Source of the DNA: Lachnospiraceae bacterium | Lineage (GTDB): Bacteria > Bacillota > Clostridia > Lachnospirales > Lachnospiraceae | DNA: 45,801 nucleotides | NCBI GenBank assembly: GCA_021203145.1 | Contig: JAJQBS010000087.1 | Coordinates: forward strand, 1-45,801 | Direction of reading: 5' to 3' | In this document: positions 21,201 to 26,416 of the stretch, piece by piece | How the letters are laid out: each line of letters starts with the position of its first letter | Position numbering within the stretch: position 1 is the first letter of the stretch | Position numbers and translations under genes: made by a program | The notes under the pieces: model-generated | Database searches by the model: none | Told to the model about the DNA's origin: nothing | The model's input: the letters and a program-made list of their open reading frames with translations, nothing else

Positions 21201-21883
21201 GCTTTTTCTGCAGATTCTTCTGTTGCTAATTCTGTTGCTTCTGCAATTTTTTCCGTTGCTTTTTCTGATGTTTCTTCTGTTTCTTCAGAGTCACTTTCTG
21301 TTTCTTCTTCCGTAACAAAGGAAGCAGTGATAATCGTACGATATTCTGAACTCGGGACGACAGACGCCGTTTCCGTATCGAACACCGCCAGGACAGTCCC
21401 ATCGCCGTCCGTAATCGTAATAGCTTCAAAAGCATAGCCATCGTCGGCAGACGCCGTAACGGTCGCAGTCCCGGTGGTTTCGTACTGTGCTTCCCATGGG
21501 CCATAATCCATCATATCAAAAGTGAAGGTTCCTTCGTCATAGGTTTCACCCTGGTACTCGAATGCTGCACTTATAGAGCCGCCTTCGGTGGTTATATACT
21601 CTATCCAGCCAAAAGCGTCCTCTTCCGAATCTGTCTCGTTCTCATACTTTAGCTCTGTCTCCGTATTGCTGCCTGTATCTTTTTCTGCTGTGTCAGCGGC
21701 TGCTTTTTGGGAATCCGCAGCCTGGGCTGATGCGGCACTTTCGGTGGATTCCTCTGTATTACTTTCCGCTGCCGGAGATTCCGTAGCCAGGGTGAGCAGA
21801 TTCCCGGAAAAAACAGAGGAAAAGGTCAGAGCTGCCGCCAGGCTGGCAGCCGTTATATTTCGCAAAATTTTTTTATTTCGCAT
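9245..21883 (-). CDS. Giant (4,212-residue) VaFE/CnaB-repeat cell-wall adhesin, probable pilus tip
   Basis: Layout, N to C: signal peptide (1-35); Ser/Glu/Ala-rich segment; small beta domain (about 90-195) with VTASADDGYAF; Glu/Ala/Thr stalk (about 195-300); unassigned Tyr-rich domains (about 300-960) split by a SDDGIS linker; CnaB/SpaA domains (about 870-1700), many with E-boxes such as YYVKETKTPEGY; four SpaA-like units of about 145 residues (about 1711-2290), each starting GGLSVQK or GGITLVK. From about 2450 to 4150 I count 11 VaFE-type repeats, each ending in a variant of VVFEDLYHNG...HSDLTDEDQTVHFP. The C-terminus is EVKTGD, a hydrophobic helix and basic residues: a sorting signal with VKTGD in place of LPXTG. 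These families form rigid, isopeptide-stabilised surface rods. First gene of the operon, directly behind a promoter. Size and position suggest a tip adhesin or host-binding fibre; the ligand is unknown. The single 12.6-kb frame is intact. Confidence 0.88.
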   Translation of the reverse strand: MRNKKILRNITAASLAAALTFSSVFSGNLLTLATESPAAESNTEESTESAASAQAADSQKAAADTAEKDTGSNTETELKYENETDSEEDAFGWIEYITTEGGSISAAFEYQGETYDEGTFTFDMMDYGPWEAQYETTGTATVTASADDGYAFEAITITDGDGTVLAVFDTETASVVPSSEYRTIITASFVTEEETESDSEETEETSEKATEKIAEATELATEESAEKAAEAEAVTECETEAQDTAEAETMTEMEDVPGAEEAEAGDVWTEAEETEAVDEWDEAEEDEDGRILDGYPAEADTVSLGTYYVWYLDTYFDPASFQAYWDDTVFECLSDVSAFEFTIENSYTYTYKCVLPDEDGYYWYTDVTFAITGDRLSATVCSDVFDRIMPAEVTQALNEGYGGSVPSLAGETVDGREFTVLARDDLFDIYSLTMDYSTEYFKYYLADDGRYDCNTVGDYTVTYAVSHYMYPDYAWYVTNTVHVIDSYTGNGVAVIVDSYTMKAAASDGTAEYGIWYTSESGEFSMAVTDSYDISLLISATKDGEEVDPYDFSAVTDGDGAAEKTVTFAITDASEHSYVITLTNDGDYEGKALESGGGWYSVSSELIEAAAQAEDGSEEQEAALAAISEEVEALEESSSGGGGSATSDDGISAASDDGISVTSDDGISVASTSSSTATYTLGTLSATMVTGSMTGHNSDGSAETNYGTVKLVSDNGVSYAEAYASEINQLLEDNASLLGSTVTVDSSDIKNFNVYCISGHNYYGWPVSTRYAVSVTVKAVVTTTTDDNGGTATTYYIRLSVTKSIGSSYQTFSGSLTMTGTGGPETGYLRIRKRFGNAGLVGKSSLQGDLGTTFAVYVVTGYDSNGDPVFDEDDPYETIKMNEDTAETVGTAEDEDTGEEYITKLRYDVELPVGTYVLKETYRINGTSDNTGKVYGPYTVTAGNTYSVRTEWIYNYFFKFTGTVATKTDVNGTPLSGGVFLVEFYATQRPAYQDNGTYAAEGTWFFVSDSDGAVVYDKAHYLESWTDTEGILGEAGVTYYSDSLWVGSSSKDYALPVGSLKITEVQAPEGYEISENNVQTASIRSLADEDGLYTNVTASLYTSYAATTELPDGRVFENLSYGCLYLLKESSDSSYKMPLEGAVYKVYTDSGCSTAATDEYTGEAAVLTVGSDGKSNVVKLETNEAGVTYYIKETTPPEGYDLNSAVITVLITKDYTEDVPLKVTSTDTPSTGYIVMVESSSNTTVTSGNSSYSLKGAEYTVYTDSSCSTVATDASGDKAILTVADEAGNTNTLAMVIGTYYVKETKTPEGYKTDTTVYDVVLTTDYTASNPYKLEVEEAPYTPSLTLVKTSANSSVTSGNTGYSLVGAEYTVYTDSSCSTVAKDADGNDAVLTVEDEAGNSNTLTMPLGTYYVKETKTPEGYQTDTTIYTVILTADYTESNPYKLEISETPITCSAGILVYKKTDYSTSLSLEDAIFQLEFYAGATSADGEATRTWYLQSDEDGLVYFSYKYVASSISQDAFYVDSNNQPCMPIGFLKITEYQAPEGYVLSDKMITYTFTSDGVSAYSEDGTELVTQEDLSYENVPVLTDTPVFGGFSLDKQDAEFNDGSAQANASLEGFTFDVISLNDYDVSLKTDENTRYSYGDVVMTLTTDENGHAECDAIIQYGTYKVVETGQGEGYTSAGTNTAREIIISEDGEIIEYVVTNIPVKGGLSVQKFDYMLGEAIDHGDTDLSGAKFTIVNASSAAVKNMDGDTVGTSGLSGNDVTYSDVEAAIESGYVMQVIITDSDGYASTGVSDLPYGTYYVIETKAATGYQLNTTWVGIATVSEDGTVYGAITIQDSDSKETSTAEQIYLGGLSVQKIDYMLDQSSDHGDTDLSGAVFTIVNGSDAAAMNEDGDEIQASGLSGTDILYSDVTAAIESGCVMQTITTNAAGYAATGKQDLPYGTYYIIETTAATGYQLNTTWVGRVTVREDGKVYAAETIQDSSSEEDRVAQLIYLGGLSVQKFDYMLDESADHGDTDLSGAEFTIVNASDAVAVNVDGDEILTSGLTGTDVTYADVEAVIESGCVMQTITTGSDGFASTGKNDLPYGTYYVIETKAATGYQLNTAWVGTATVREDGVVYAAETIQDSDSRDDSTAQQIFRGGITLVKNDIELQAADTQGYTSLEGAEFAIINASDAAAMNKDGLVIPSAKSILSDSPTYAELRALADDGSYTMQVITTDAEGYAETGVNDLPYGTYYVIEIKSSYGYWIDESFVGNVVIRDDGVAVALGETSGGSSFTDINDMGTVSVDQTPRRSDLNFLKVNIDGEYKAYIPFLISAIYVDDEGNEVVLESHVIVSDANGLVDTSRTHSTNTNGFDQYVADGVVTEEGEALLEEASAWGIWFGSTDAVNDDYGALYPAYYRITEIQCEDNVSLSENLLESDLIYIYNDTGDLTALLSDSETNNAQENTYHPLVDTEIVLTSAALDVESGTQTVPVRESVEVSDTVTFTHVSSDHTYRMETQFVDITDGSTVLSIIGTNDEGTSVSDDGLWVTKEFQPEKQSGTNNTYGDIILTALLNTEGLSGHTIVAVDYLYQYVNGYWILVAKHEDLTDTDQMLYVADIHTTATDSLTGTRVGAKSTEDAILDAVAYSNLAKGEIYVIVMQVLDADTGEAIEDGKTVQSSRIYSRGDTPVSGTIEMPEFTLDSSSFNDRTLVAVESLYRADADGNPVGEAILVHDSPVDEDQTIRYPEVHTSASDGMTQDDVGTSSETATVYDEVTIENVIFDDNDMDGQYTYTLKGTLVYQQDFTDSDGVSHKAGEAVETLDGSFDSVTFTSDAAGNATFTYADGSMANGKVTITSYGQNVAKTAGGDAADNSYVTDSTAAAATITVELIYLVDSSKLEGGTVVVFEDLYHEDVKVASHADLTDEGQSIHYPEVKTSAVDDSTADDVGKVQDHATITDTVTFTNLVPGKTYTVSGRLVNQSDGSDLTVNGRSVTQSATITVGEGTITAANGEATTVTEYDEEYNSVDGTVQLIFSFDASTLEEETVVVFEDLIYNGVTVAVHSDLTDEGQTVHFPKIRTTAADGYTLDSVGTVAGDTTFLSTAVIVDTVTYSNLVPGREYTVSGILVNKDSEWELVDADNHAVMAERTFIAGETGDGITVNLDEKANSVSGTIDIIFTFDGSLLEGVTVVAFESLEHNGVSVTTHSDINDEDETIHFPKVRTSAMDETVGDEAGNTGETVIIDTVSIWNLVPGMTYTVSGVLMDKETGEELLVDGGTITQSVTITVNEDGTVTAADGENVVVVEYDEEMNSVDCTVDLTYVLDASALAGVTTVVFEDLIHHDVIVASHADLTDPGQSVHFPEIHTTAADLDTSDHVGTVEEDAVINDVVYFSNLVVGKEYTLTGTLMNRGTGLPLLDENGAEIIASVTFTAGTDSNGDYVVTENHEDNNSVDGTCLLSFTLDSSLLAGKTVVVFESLYHNGIEVTIHADINDDDQSVYYPDIHTTAVDYNTGDHVGTIWGAFINFARRLFGSGAEDDVNQVITDTVALENLVPGMTYVVSGKLYNVTESLATGEETPLVIDGEEITRAATITVSEDGKSIIAADGSATSVTAYNEELHSVDGTVDLVYTLNSSKITGIQIVVFEKLYQNATYTPETSPEEVDDVDLVNEHTDIEDEDQSVSEISIHTTAVDTTTGDHVGSVPDGTAVTAIHDEVNLAGLVPGMEYTIDGVLVSLGDSDLSSGEISYLKVDGTLTTECSEAFTEMLTFMAEETSGTYYLNFAIASDKVQGKSLTVFENIYHNDILISSHPAGDGDEWDEDSLAEQTVSYPAGKTNAIDASTMEHISLAEGNRVIIDRVYFENLLVGQEYTITGQLVYKEAFTDADGVSHAAGEAVTAAVAVHFTAAAGLAYAYHEDGSEAAVDSVSATTLADGQTTISGYASISFTVDASKLTGATLVAFESFSHNGTDIYTHNDLENLPQTIRIPAIGTTANVPGPDGAAVCDADGNYIDIIITDTVAYENLWTAEELTAMAGQAKHIIYQDGTVREQKNAIYTLSEDAVYILKGVLMDKETGEALSDSDGDIYTVYSEPFTPESSGGSYDMTFTINAGDFLDEDGNTTLAGKSLVVFEELFLASAKEDATEENRVAEHQDIDDEAQTVSILPQSTPETSETSVTAEEVKTGDLLEMRMIWAVLVMAAALAVMIIAKKNMPAFNRKNKGTLSE
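15011..16750 (-). repeat. Four SpaA-type domain units with an exact 435-bp period
   Basis: The start of each unit (complement of the codons for GGLSVQK / GGITLVK) falls at 16750, 16315, 15880 and 15445, exactly 435 bp (145 codons) apart. The first three units are closely similar (FDYML, DHGDTDLSGA, YGTYYVIETKAATGYQL). The fourth is diverged and slightly different in length at its C-terminal end. Equal spacing and high similarity point to recent in-frame tandem duplication. Confidence 0.85.
19884..19955 (-). repeat. Three 24-bp tandem repeats (SDDGIS linker)
   Basis: Units at 19884-19907, 19908-19931 and 19932-19955 encode SDDGISAA, SDDGISVT and SDDGISVA, next to a GGGG linker. They form a flexible hinge between two N-terminal domains of the giant adhesin. 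The last two units are nearly identical. Confidence 0.85.
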
Positions 21884-21966
21884 GAGATACTCCTTTCAGT
21901 TTCTGGTGTTTGGGCAAGCAAAAAATGCCCTGTAACTGTTTCGTTTCAGAGAATGCCCGTCTTCAA

Positions 21967-22028
21967 AATCTGGAAAGCGGCAGCAGAACGCTGCCATGAG
22001 AGTAGCTCCCGAATGGAGTGCGCAGATT
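21967..22028 (-). promoter_or_regulatory. Structured 5' leader of the pilus operon (possible three-way junction)
   Basis: The predicted transcript starts near 22058, leaving about 175 nt before the adhesin start codon. Within it, AATCTG (22023-22028 complement) can pair with CAGATT (21967-21972 complement). That stem encloses a GGCAGC-GTTCT-GCTGCC hairpin (21979-21995) and a weaker CTCC-GGAG hairpin near 22006-22018. Nearer the gene, GGGCA occurs twice and either copy could pair with one TGCCC. I do not recognise a known riboswitch class. A regulatory role is inferred only from length and foldability. Confidence 0.35.
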
Positions 22029-22064
22029 CAGATAGCACATAACAGATATTAATTTGATGTTCAG

Positions 22065-22093
22065 AGTATATCACGACAACTGTGAGATGTCAC
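22065..22093 (-). promoter_or_regulatory. SigA-type promoter of the pilus operon
   Basis: On the minus strand, -35 GTGACA (22088-22093) and -10 TATACT (22065-22070) are separated by exactly 17 bp, each matching consensus at 5 of 6 bases. About 125 bp of very AT-rich sequence (22094-22220) lies upstream and could act as an UP element or a regulator site. It is the only good promoter I find ahead of the four surface-protein genes. Confidence 0.7.
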
Positions 22094-22240
22094 GTCTTTA
22101 TTTCTTAAATATTTATTAACTTATATTATTTTTAAAAAATTAATATTTAAAACTCACACGAATGTTAGGTTCTCCATTTTGTATGATTTCAATTTTAAAA
22201 CATGGTATTTTTACCAGAGGTGTGATAGGGGGAGTCCTCT

Positions 22241-22391
22241 CCCTATCCGTCCGCGCGAGCCGGGTGCGGCTTTAGCCGCAAAACTCCTTGCCCGGCTCTG
22301 CGGAATCGGATAGGGGTACGTCCTTCGCCCCTATCCGCTGCGCCGAGCCGCGTCCAGCGTAAGCTGGAAAATTCCTTAGGCGGCTCGTGTG
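22241..22391 (+). repeat. Two 63-nt tandem copies of a nested-hairpin repeat with compensatory changes
   Basis: Copy A (22241-22303) and copy B (22329-22391) align without gaps. Each starts CCCTATCCG. Each then has an outer stem (A: GAGCCGGG / CCCGGCTC; B: GAGCCGC / GCGGCTC), an inner hairpin (A: GCGGC-TTTA-GCCGC; B: CCAGC-GTAA-GCTGG) and an unpaired AAAAYTCCTTR strand. The inner-stem bases differ between copies but pairing is kept. The copies lie between the his-operon terminator and the pilus-operon promoter, in a stretch with no gene. A REP- or MITE-like element, or a structured RNA, are both possible. Confidence 0.7.
22307..22337. repeat. 10-bp perfect inverted repeat linking the two nested hairpins
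   Basis: CGGATAGGGG (22307-22316) and CCCCTATCCG (22328-22337) form a perfect 10-bp stem with an 11-nt loop. A related inverted repeat, GATAGGG / CCCTATC, lies at 22224-22247. Neither is followed by a T tract, so they are not called terminators. Together with copies A and B they make about 170 bp of nearly continuous potential secondary structure. Confidence 0.65.
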
Positions 22392-22393
22392 CA

Positions 22394-22424
22394 TAAAAAA
22401 GCAGGAGGATTATTCTCCTCCTGC
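22394..22424 (-). terminator. Rho-independent terminator of the his operon
   Basis: On the minus strand, GCAGGAGGA pairs with TCCTCCTGC across a short loop (22401-22424), followed directly by a T6 tract (22394-22400). It begins 33 nt after the hisIE stop codon. Confidence 0.88.
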
Positions 22425-22457
22425 ATCGTCCAAAACATGAAGCGTAACCTCTGAAAT

Positions 22458-23750
22458 TTACCGTTTTGCCAACTCTTCCGTAATATCCTCCCAGGTCAGA
22501 CCAAGCTCGCACATGAGAACCATGACATGGTACAGGAAATCCGAGATTTCATACGTGACCTCCTCCGGATCCGGGTTTTTCGCGGCAATAATGATCTCTG
22601 ACGCTTCCTCCCCCACTTTTTTCAGAATTTTATCAATCCCCTTGTTGAACAGATAATTGGTATAGGATCCCTCCTTCGGGTGAGCCTTCCGGTCCTCGAT
22701 CACGGAAAGGACTTCCTCAAATACCTTTTGTGGATTGGCCGAGTCATACTCCTTCTGTAAAATCGGGCGGTAAAAGCAGCTTTTATGGCCGGTATGGCAG
22801 GCCGCGCCGATCTGGGCGACTTTAGCGAGAAGCGTGTCATTGTCGCAGTCGATCGTCAGTTCCTTCACATACTGAAAGTGACCGGAAGTAAGTCCTTTCA
22901 CCCAAAGCTCCTTCCGGCTGCGGCTCCAGTAGGTCATGCGCCCGGTGCGGATCGTCGTCCGGTAAGCTTCCTCATTCATATAGGCGACCATCAGCACCTC
23001 CAGTGTGCGATAATCCTGCACGACCACCGGAAGCAGGCCATCACACCCGGTCTTTATCTCACTCCAGTCAAGCGAGGAGGCAAAGACGTTTGTAGGGATG
23101 CCCTTCTGCAGAAGAGCATGCTTCGCGTCCATGAAGGAAAAATCTCTGCCGGAGAAGCTTTCACAGAAAATCCCGCCTGCGGCAGAATCTGCAAGGATTC
23201 CGGCCGCAGCGTCGATTTCAAATGCATCCAGCCGGCAATAAAGTGTGGCTCCTTCAAAAACGTTTCCTGTGCCGGCGGCCTTTTCAAGGAGTGCCTGATC
23301 CAGCAGTACCGCTCCTCCCAGAAGCTGCGCGTGTGCAGCCGCAGCTGTCAGTTCTTCCTCCGTTTTTACACAGGCAAGCATACGCTCCCGGCCAAAACGG
23401 GCGGAGGCTTCCCCCGCCAGATCTATGTTGGACTCCTTGGAAAAATTTAAAAACACCTTTTTACACCCGGCATAAATCAGTTTTTTCACATCCTCCAGCC
23501 GGCGGATGTTTCCGCCGCCGTACAAGGGCAGATCCGTCGAGCGGTCGATTTGTTTGATGAGCCGGATCGACTGGTCATGCTCTTCGTCGGTTTCCGAGAG
23601 GTCAAAAATCAGAAAGGCGTCCGCGCCAAAATTTTCACACGAAGCGGCGAAAAGCGGCGCGTCGGCAATCAGGCTGTCTTCCTTTTGCGGATTTTGCAGG
23701 ACGTTTCCTGCCTTTATAAAAATCGGGACAATGAATTCTCTGTTCTTCAT
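22458..23750 (-). CDS. hisIE: HisIE fused to an N-terminal HisA/HisF-like barrel
   Basis: Phosphoribosyl-ATP pyrophosphatase and phosphoribosyl-AMP cyclohydrolase, steps 2 and 3 of histidine synthesis in the cytoplasm. I start it at the ATG at 23750 (430 residues) because GAGGAG lies upstream and the longer frame would overlap hisB. Residues 1 to about 205 resemble a HisA/HisF barrel ([24 protein letters not shown]). However, the start reads [12 protein letters not shown] where HisA/HisF carry a catalytic Asp, so this part is probably not an active isomerase or cyclase. The HisI part (about 210-325) has DCDNDT and [13 protein letters not shown], the metal and substrate motifs. The HisE part (about 335-430) has the GEEASEII helix. 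It is the last gene of the operon, 10 bp after hisB and followed by a clear terminator. Confidence 0.93.
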   Translation of the reverse strand: MKNREFIVPIFIKAGNVLQNPQKEDSLIADAPLFAASCENFGADAFLIFDLSETDEEHDQSIRLIKQIDRSTDLPLYGGGNIRRLEDVKKLIYAGCKKVFLNFSKESNIDLAGEASARFGRERMLACVKTEEELTAAAAHAQLLGGAVLLDQALLEKAAGTGNVFEGATLYCRLDAFEIDAAAGILADSAAGGIFCESFSGRDFSFMDAKHALLQKGIPTNVFASSLDWSEIKTGCDGLLPVVVQDYRTLEVLMVAYMNEEAYRTTIRTGRMTYWSRSRKELWVKGLTSGHFQYVKELTIDCDNDTLLAKVAQIGAACHTGHKSCFYRPILQKEYDSANPQKVFEEVLSVIEDRKAHPKEGSYTNYLFNKGIDKILKKVGEEASEIIIAAKNPDPEEVTYEISDFLYHVMVLMCELGLTWEDITEELAKR

Positions 23751-23760
23751 GGCTTTCTCC

Positions 23761-24354
23761 TCAGCTTTCAAGTGTTCCCTTTGTCGACAGGACGCCGGCA
23801 ATCCTGGCGTCATAGCCGCAGGCCTGGTCGAGTGCTTTCGCAAAAGCCTTGAACATCCCCTCCGCCATGTGATGGCTGTTTCCGTCACGAAGCATGCAGA
23901 AGTGAAGATTCATGGCTGCGGAATAGGAAATCGCGTAAAAAAATTCCCGGATCATTTCCGTGTCCAGAGAGCCAATCCGTTCCGTCGGAAACCGCGCGTC
24001 CGAGCAAAATACGGGCCGTCCGCTTAAATCCAGGGCACACAGCACCAGCACCTCATCCATCGGAAGGGTACACTCGCCGTACCGGCGGATTCCTTTTTTA
24101 TCACCGATCGCCTGGCGGATTGCCTCCCCAAGGACAATTCCCGTATCCTCCACGGTATGGTGGCAGTCCACGTGCAGATCTCCGCTGACCTCCACTTCAA
24201 GATCAAAAAAGCCGTGTTTCGCGAAGCCCTCCAGCATATGGTCAAAAAAACCGATGCCGGTCTGGATTTTCGCGGTTCCGGTTCCGTCCAGATTGATATT
24301 GACACAAATCTGCGTCTCTCTTGTATTGCGTACAATTCTGGCAGTTCTGTCCAT
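23761..24354 (-). CDS. hisB: Imidazoleglycerol-phosphate dehydratase
   Basis: Dehydrates imidazole glycerol phosphate to imidazole acetol phosphate, a late step of histidine synthesis. The 197-residue length matches the monofunctional bacterial enzyme, with no HisN phosphatase domain. [16 protein letters not shown] and NSHHMAEG, the metal-binding histidine motifs, are all present. Start ATG at 24354 is preceded by GGGAGG with a 6-nt gap. It lies 26 bp after hisD and 10 bp before hisIE in the same operon. Confidence 0.96.
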   Translation of the reverse strand: MDRTARIVRNTRETQICVNINLDGTGTAKIQTGIGFFDHMLEGFAKHGFFDLEVEVSGDLHVDCHHTVEDTGIVLGEAIRQAIGDKKGIRRYGECTLPMDEVLVLCALDLSGRPVFCSDARFPTERIGSLDTEMIREFFYAISYSAAMNLHFCMLRDGNSHHMAEGMFKAFAKALDQACGYDARIAGVLSTKGTLES

Positions 24355-24380
24355 TCTGCGCCTCCCTTACTCTGTTTCCC

Positions 24381-25682
24381 TTACTCTGCTTCATTCTCAA
24401 ACCGCACCCGGATTGAATTTGCGTGCGCTGTCAGCGTTTCCGCATCTGCAAATGCGATAATGTCATCCTTCGCCTTTCGGAGCGCATTCCTTGAATAGTA
24501 AATGATGCTTGATTTCTTGACAAAATCGTCCACGGAGAGCGGCGAGAAAAATTTCGCGGTGCCGTTTGTCGGAAGCACGTGGTTCGGACCGGCGAAATAA
24601 TCTCCGAGCGGCTCGCTCGAATGCTCCCCGATAAAAATCGCGCCCGCATTTTTAATTTTCATCATGACCTCAAACGGGTTCTGCGTCACAATCTCCAGAT
24701 GCTCGGACGCAATCTGGTTGGCCGTCTCAATCGCGTCCTCCATCGTATCTGCCAGCAAAATAAATCCATATTGTTCCAGGGACTTCCGGATAATCTCCGC
24801 CCGTGAGAGGCTCTTTAAATAGCCCTCGATCTCATCCTGTACCTTTTTGGCCAGGTCTTCGCTGGTCGTAATCAGAATCGCGGAGGCCATCTGGTCATGC
24901 TCTGCCTGGGAAAGCAGGTCGGCTGCGACATAATGCGCATTGGCGCTCTCATCCGCAAGAACAAGGATCTCGCTCGGTCCGGCGATGGAATCAATTCCGA
25001 CCGTGCCATACACCGCTTTTTTCGCAAGCGCGACATAAATGTTGCCCGGCCCGACGATCTTGTCAACCTTTGGAATGGACTCGGTGCCATAAGCCAGCGC
25101 GGCGATTGCCTGCGCGCCGCCGACCTTGTAGATTTCATCCGCGCCGGCCTCGCAGGCCGCCACCAGGGAGGTGGCCGGCACGCGCCCGTCCTTTGCGGGG
25201 GGCGTCGCCATGACAATCCGCTCCACCCCGGTCACCTTTGCCGGAACAATGTTCATCAGCACGGAGGAACACAGCGCGGCGCTGCCGCCCGGCACATAGA
25301 CGCCGACCGTGCCAAGCGGCGTCACCTTCTGCCCGAGCAGGGTGCCCTCCGGCGTACTGTCAAACCAGCTGGTGCGGCGCTGCTTTTCGTGGTAGCTGCG
25401 AATATTCGCGTAGGATCTGCGGATCACGCCGAGAAGCTCCGGGTCCACCGCGTTATAGGCCTCCTGGATTTCCTCCCGGGAGACCCGGATCGTCTGAGAA
25501 TCCAGGTCCACCTGGTCAAATTTTTTTGTGTATTCAAAAACCGCCTTATCCCTGTTCTGCCTGACATTCTGCAGGATTTCCCTTACGCGCTCCTCATAGC
25601 CCTCATAGCTGTCCGGGCTCCTTTTCAAAAGCTGCGCGGTGATGTCCTTCCTGGACTTCTCTGTTAATCGAACCATTTTCAT
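24381..25682 (-). CDS. hisD: Histidinol dehydrogenase
   Basis: Zinc- and NAD-dependent oxidation of L-histidinol to L-histidine, the last two steps of the pathway. The 433-residue length is normal. Family signatures are visible: GTVGVYVPGGSA near the nucleotide site, VGGAQAIAALAYGT, KIVGPGNIYVA, GIDSIAGPSEILVLAD, SQAEHDQ (metal and catalytic His region), and SEHLEI with GPNHVLPT near the C-terminus. The start codon overlaps the hisG stop as ATGA, so the two are translationally coupled. A second Met lies two codons in. Confidence 0.97.
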   Translation of the reverse strand: MKMVRLTEKSRKDITAQLLKRSPDSYEGYEERVREILQNVRQNRDKAVFEYTKKFDQVDLDSQTIRVSREEIQEAYNAVDPELLGVIRRSYANIRSYHEKQRRTSWFDSTPEGTLLGQKVTPLGTVGVYVPGGSAALCSSVLMNIVPAKVTGVERIVMATPPAKDGRVPATSLVAACEAGADEIYKVGGAQAIAALAYGTESIPKVDKIVGPGNIYVALAKKAVYGTVGIDSIAGPSEILVLADESANAHYVAADLLSQAEHDQMASAILITTSEDLAKKVQDEIEGYLKSLSRAEIIRKSLEQYGFILLADTMEDAIETANQIASEHLEIVTQNPFEVMMKIKNAGAIFIGEHSSEPLGDYFAGPNHVLPTNGTAKFFSPLSVDDFVKKSSIIYYSRNALRKAKDDIIAFADAETLTAHANSIRVRFENEAE

Positions 25683-26335
25683 AGCTGGCTGTCATTCCTT
25701 TCGTTCAACTGCCGGAGGATCCGTGTGATCCGCTCATTTTCCATCCGCATGCTCACCGGGTTCACCGTCACCCTGGCGGACAGCGGGCATATCTCTTCAA
25801 GCACTACCAGGCCATTCTCCCGCAGGGTCGAGCCGGTCTCCACGATATCCACAATCACCTCGGAGAGGCCGACAATCGGCGCCAGCTCAATGGAACCGTT
25901 CAGCTTAATGATCTCGACGGTCTGGTTGCGCTGGTTGTAAAAATAATCCTTGGCGATATTCGGGTATTTCGTCGCTACACGGATCTGCTCCTGGCTTTTT
26001 AAAAATTCTCTGGCGGATTCCGGACCGCAGACACACATCCTGCATTTTCCAAATCCGAGATCAAGCACCTCATAAATCTTACGGTGCTCTTCAATAATGG
26101 TATCCTTTCCGACAACGCCGATATCAGCCGCTCCATATTCCACGTAGGTCGGCACGTCCGGCCCCTTTGCCAGGAAAAAGTGCAGCTTTAATTCTTCATT
26201 TACAAAAATCAGCCTGCGCGTGTTGGGATCATTGATCTCTTCACAGGTAATCCCGACCTTTTCAAACAGCGAAATCGTCTGCTTTGCCAGCCGGCCTTTT
26301 GTCAGAGCAATGGTCAGATATCTCTCCTCGCCCAT
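25679..26335 (-). CDS. hisG: ATP phosphoribosyltransferase, short form
   Basis: First and committed step of histidine synthesis: ATP plus PRPP gives phosphoribosyl-ATP. At 218 residues it is the short HisG that lacks the regulatory ACT-like domain and works as a hetero-octamer with HisZ. This fits the hisZ gene just upstream. TIALTKGRL at the N-terminus and EVIVDIVETGSTLRENGL (PRPP-binding loop) are the hallmark motifs. A strong AAGGAG site precedes the ATG at 26335. It is separated from hisZ by 81 bp and overlaps hisD by ATGA. Feedback inhibition by histidine is expected to act through HisZ. Confidence 0.96.
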   Translation of the reverse strand: MGEERYLTIALTKGRLAKQTISLFEKVGITCEEINDPNTRRLIFVNEELKLHFFLAKGPDVPTYVEYGAADIGVVGKDTIIEEHRKIYEVLDLGFGKCRMCVCGPESAREFLKSQEQIRVATKYPNIAKDYFYNQRNQTVEIIKLNGSIELAPIVGLSEVIVDIVETGSTLRENGLVVLEEICPLSARVTVNPVSMRMENERITRILRQLNERNDSQL

Positions 26336-26416
26336 ATGATATACTCCTTGCTGTCATTTCCCACAAAAAGAAATTCTATTTTATTAAGATACATGCAGGC
26401 ACACACCTGAAATGGT

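Noticed and set aside
9245..21883. Assembly artefact or fused genes in the 12.6-kb adhesin
   Set aside because: The frame is intact from signal peptide to sorting signal, with regularly spaced domains, so one gene is the simplest reading. Collapsed or extra repeat units in the assembly cannot be excluded.
21884..22060. Cyclic-di-GMP or other known riboswitch in the pilus leader
   Set aside because: I compared by eye with the GEMM-I and c-di-GMP-II core sequences and saw no match, so it is listed only as a structured leader.
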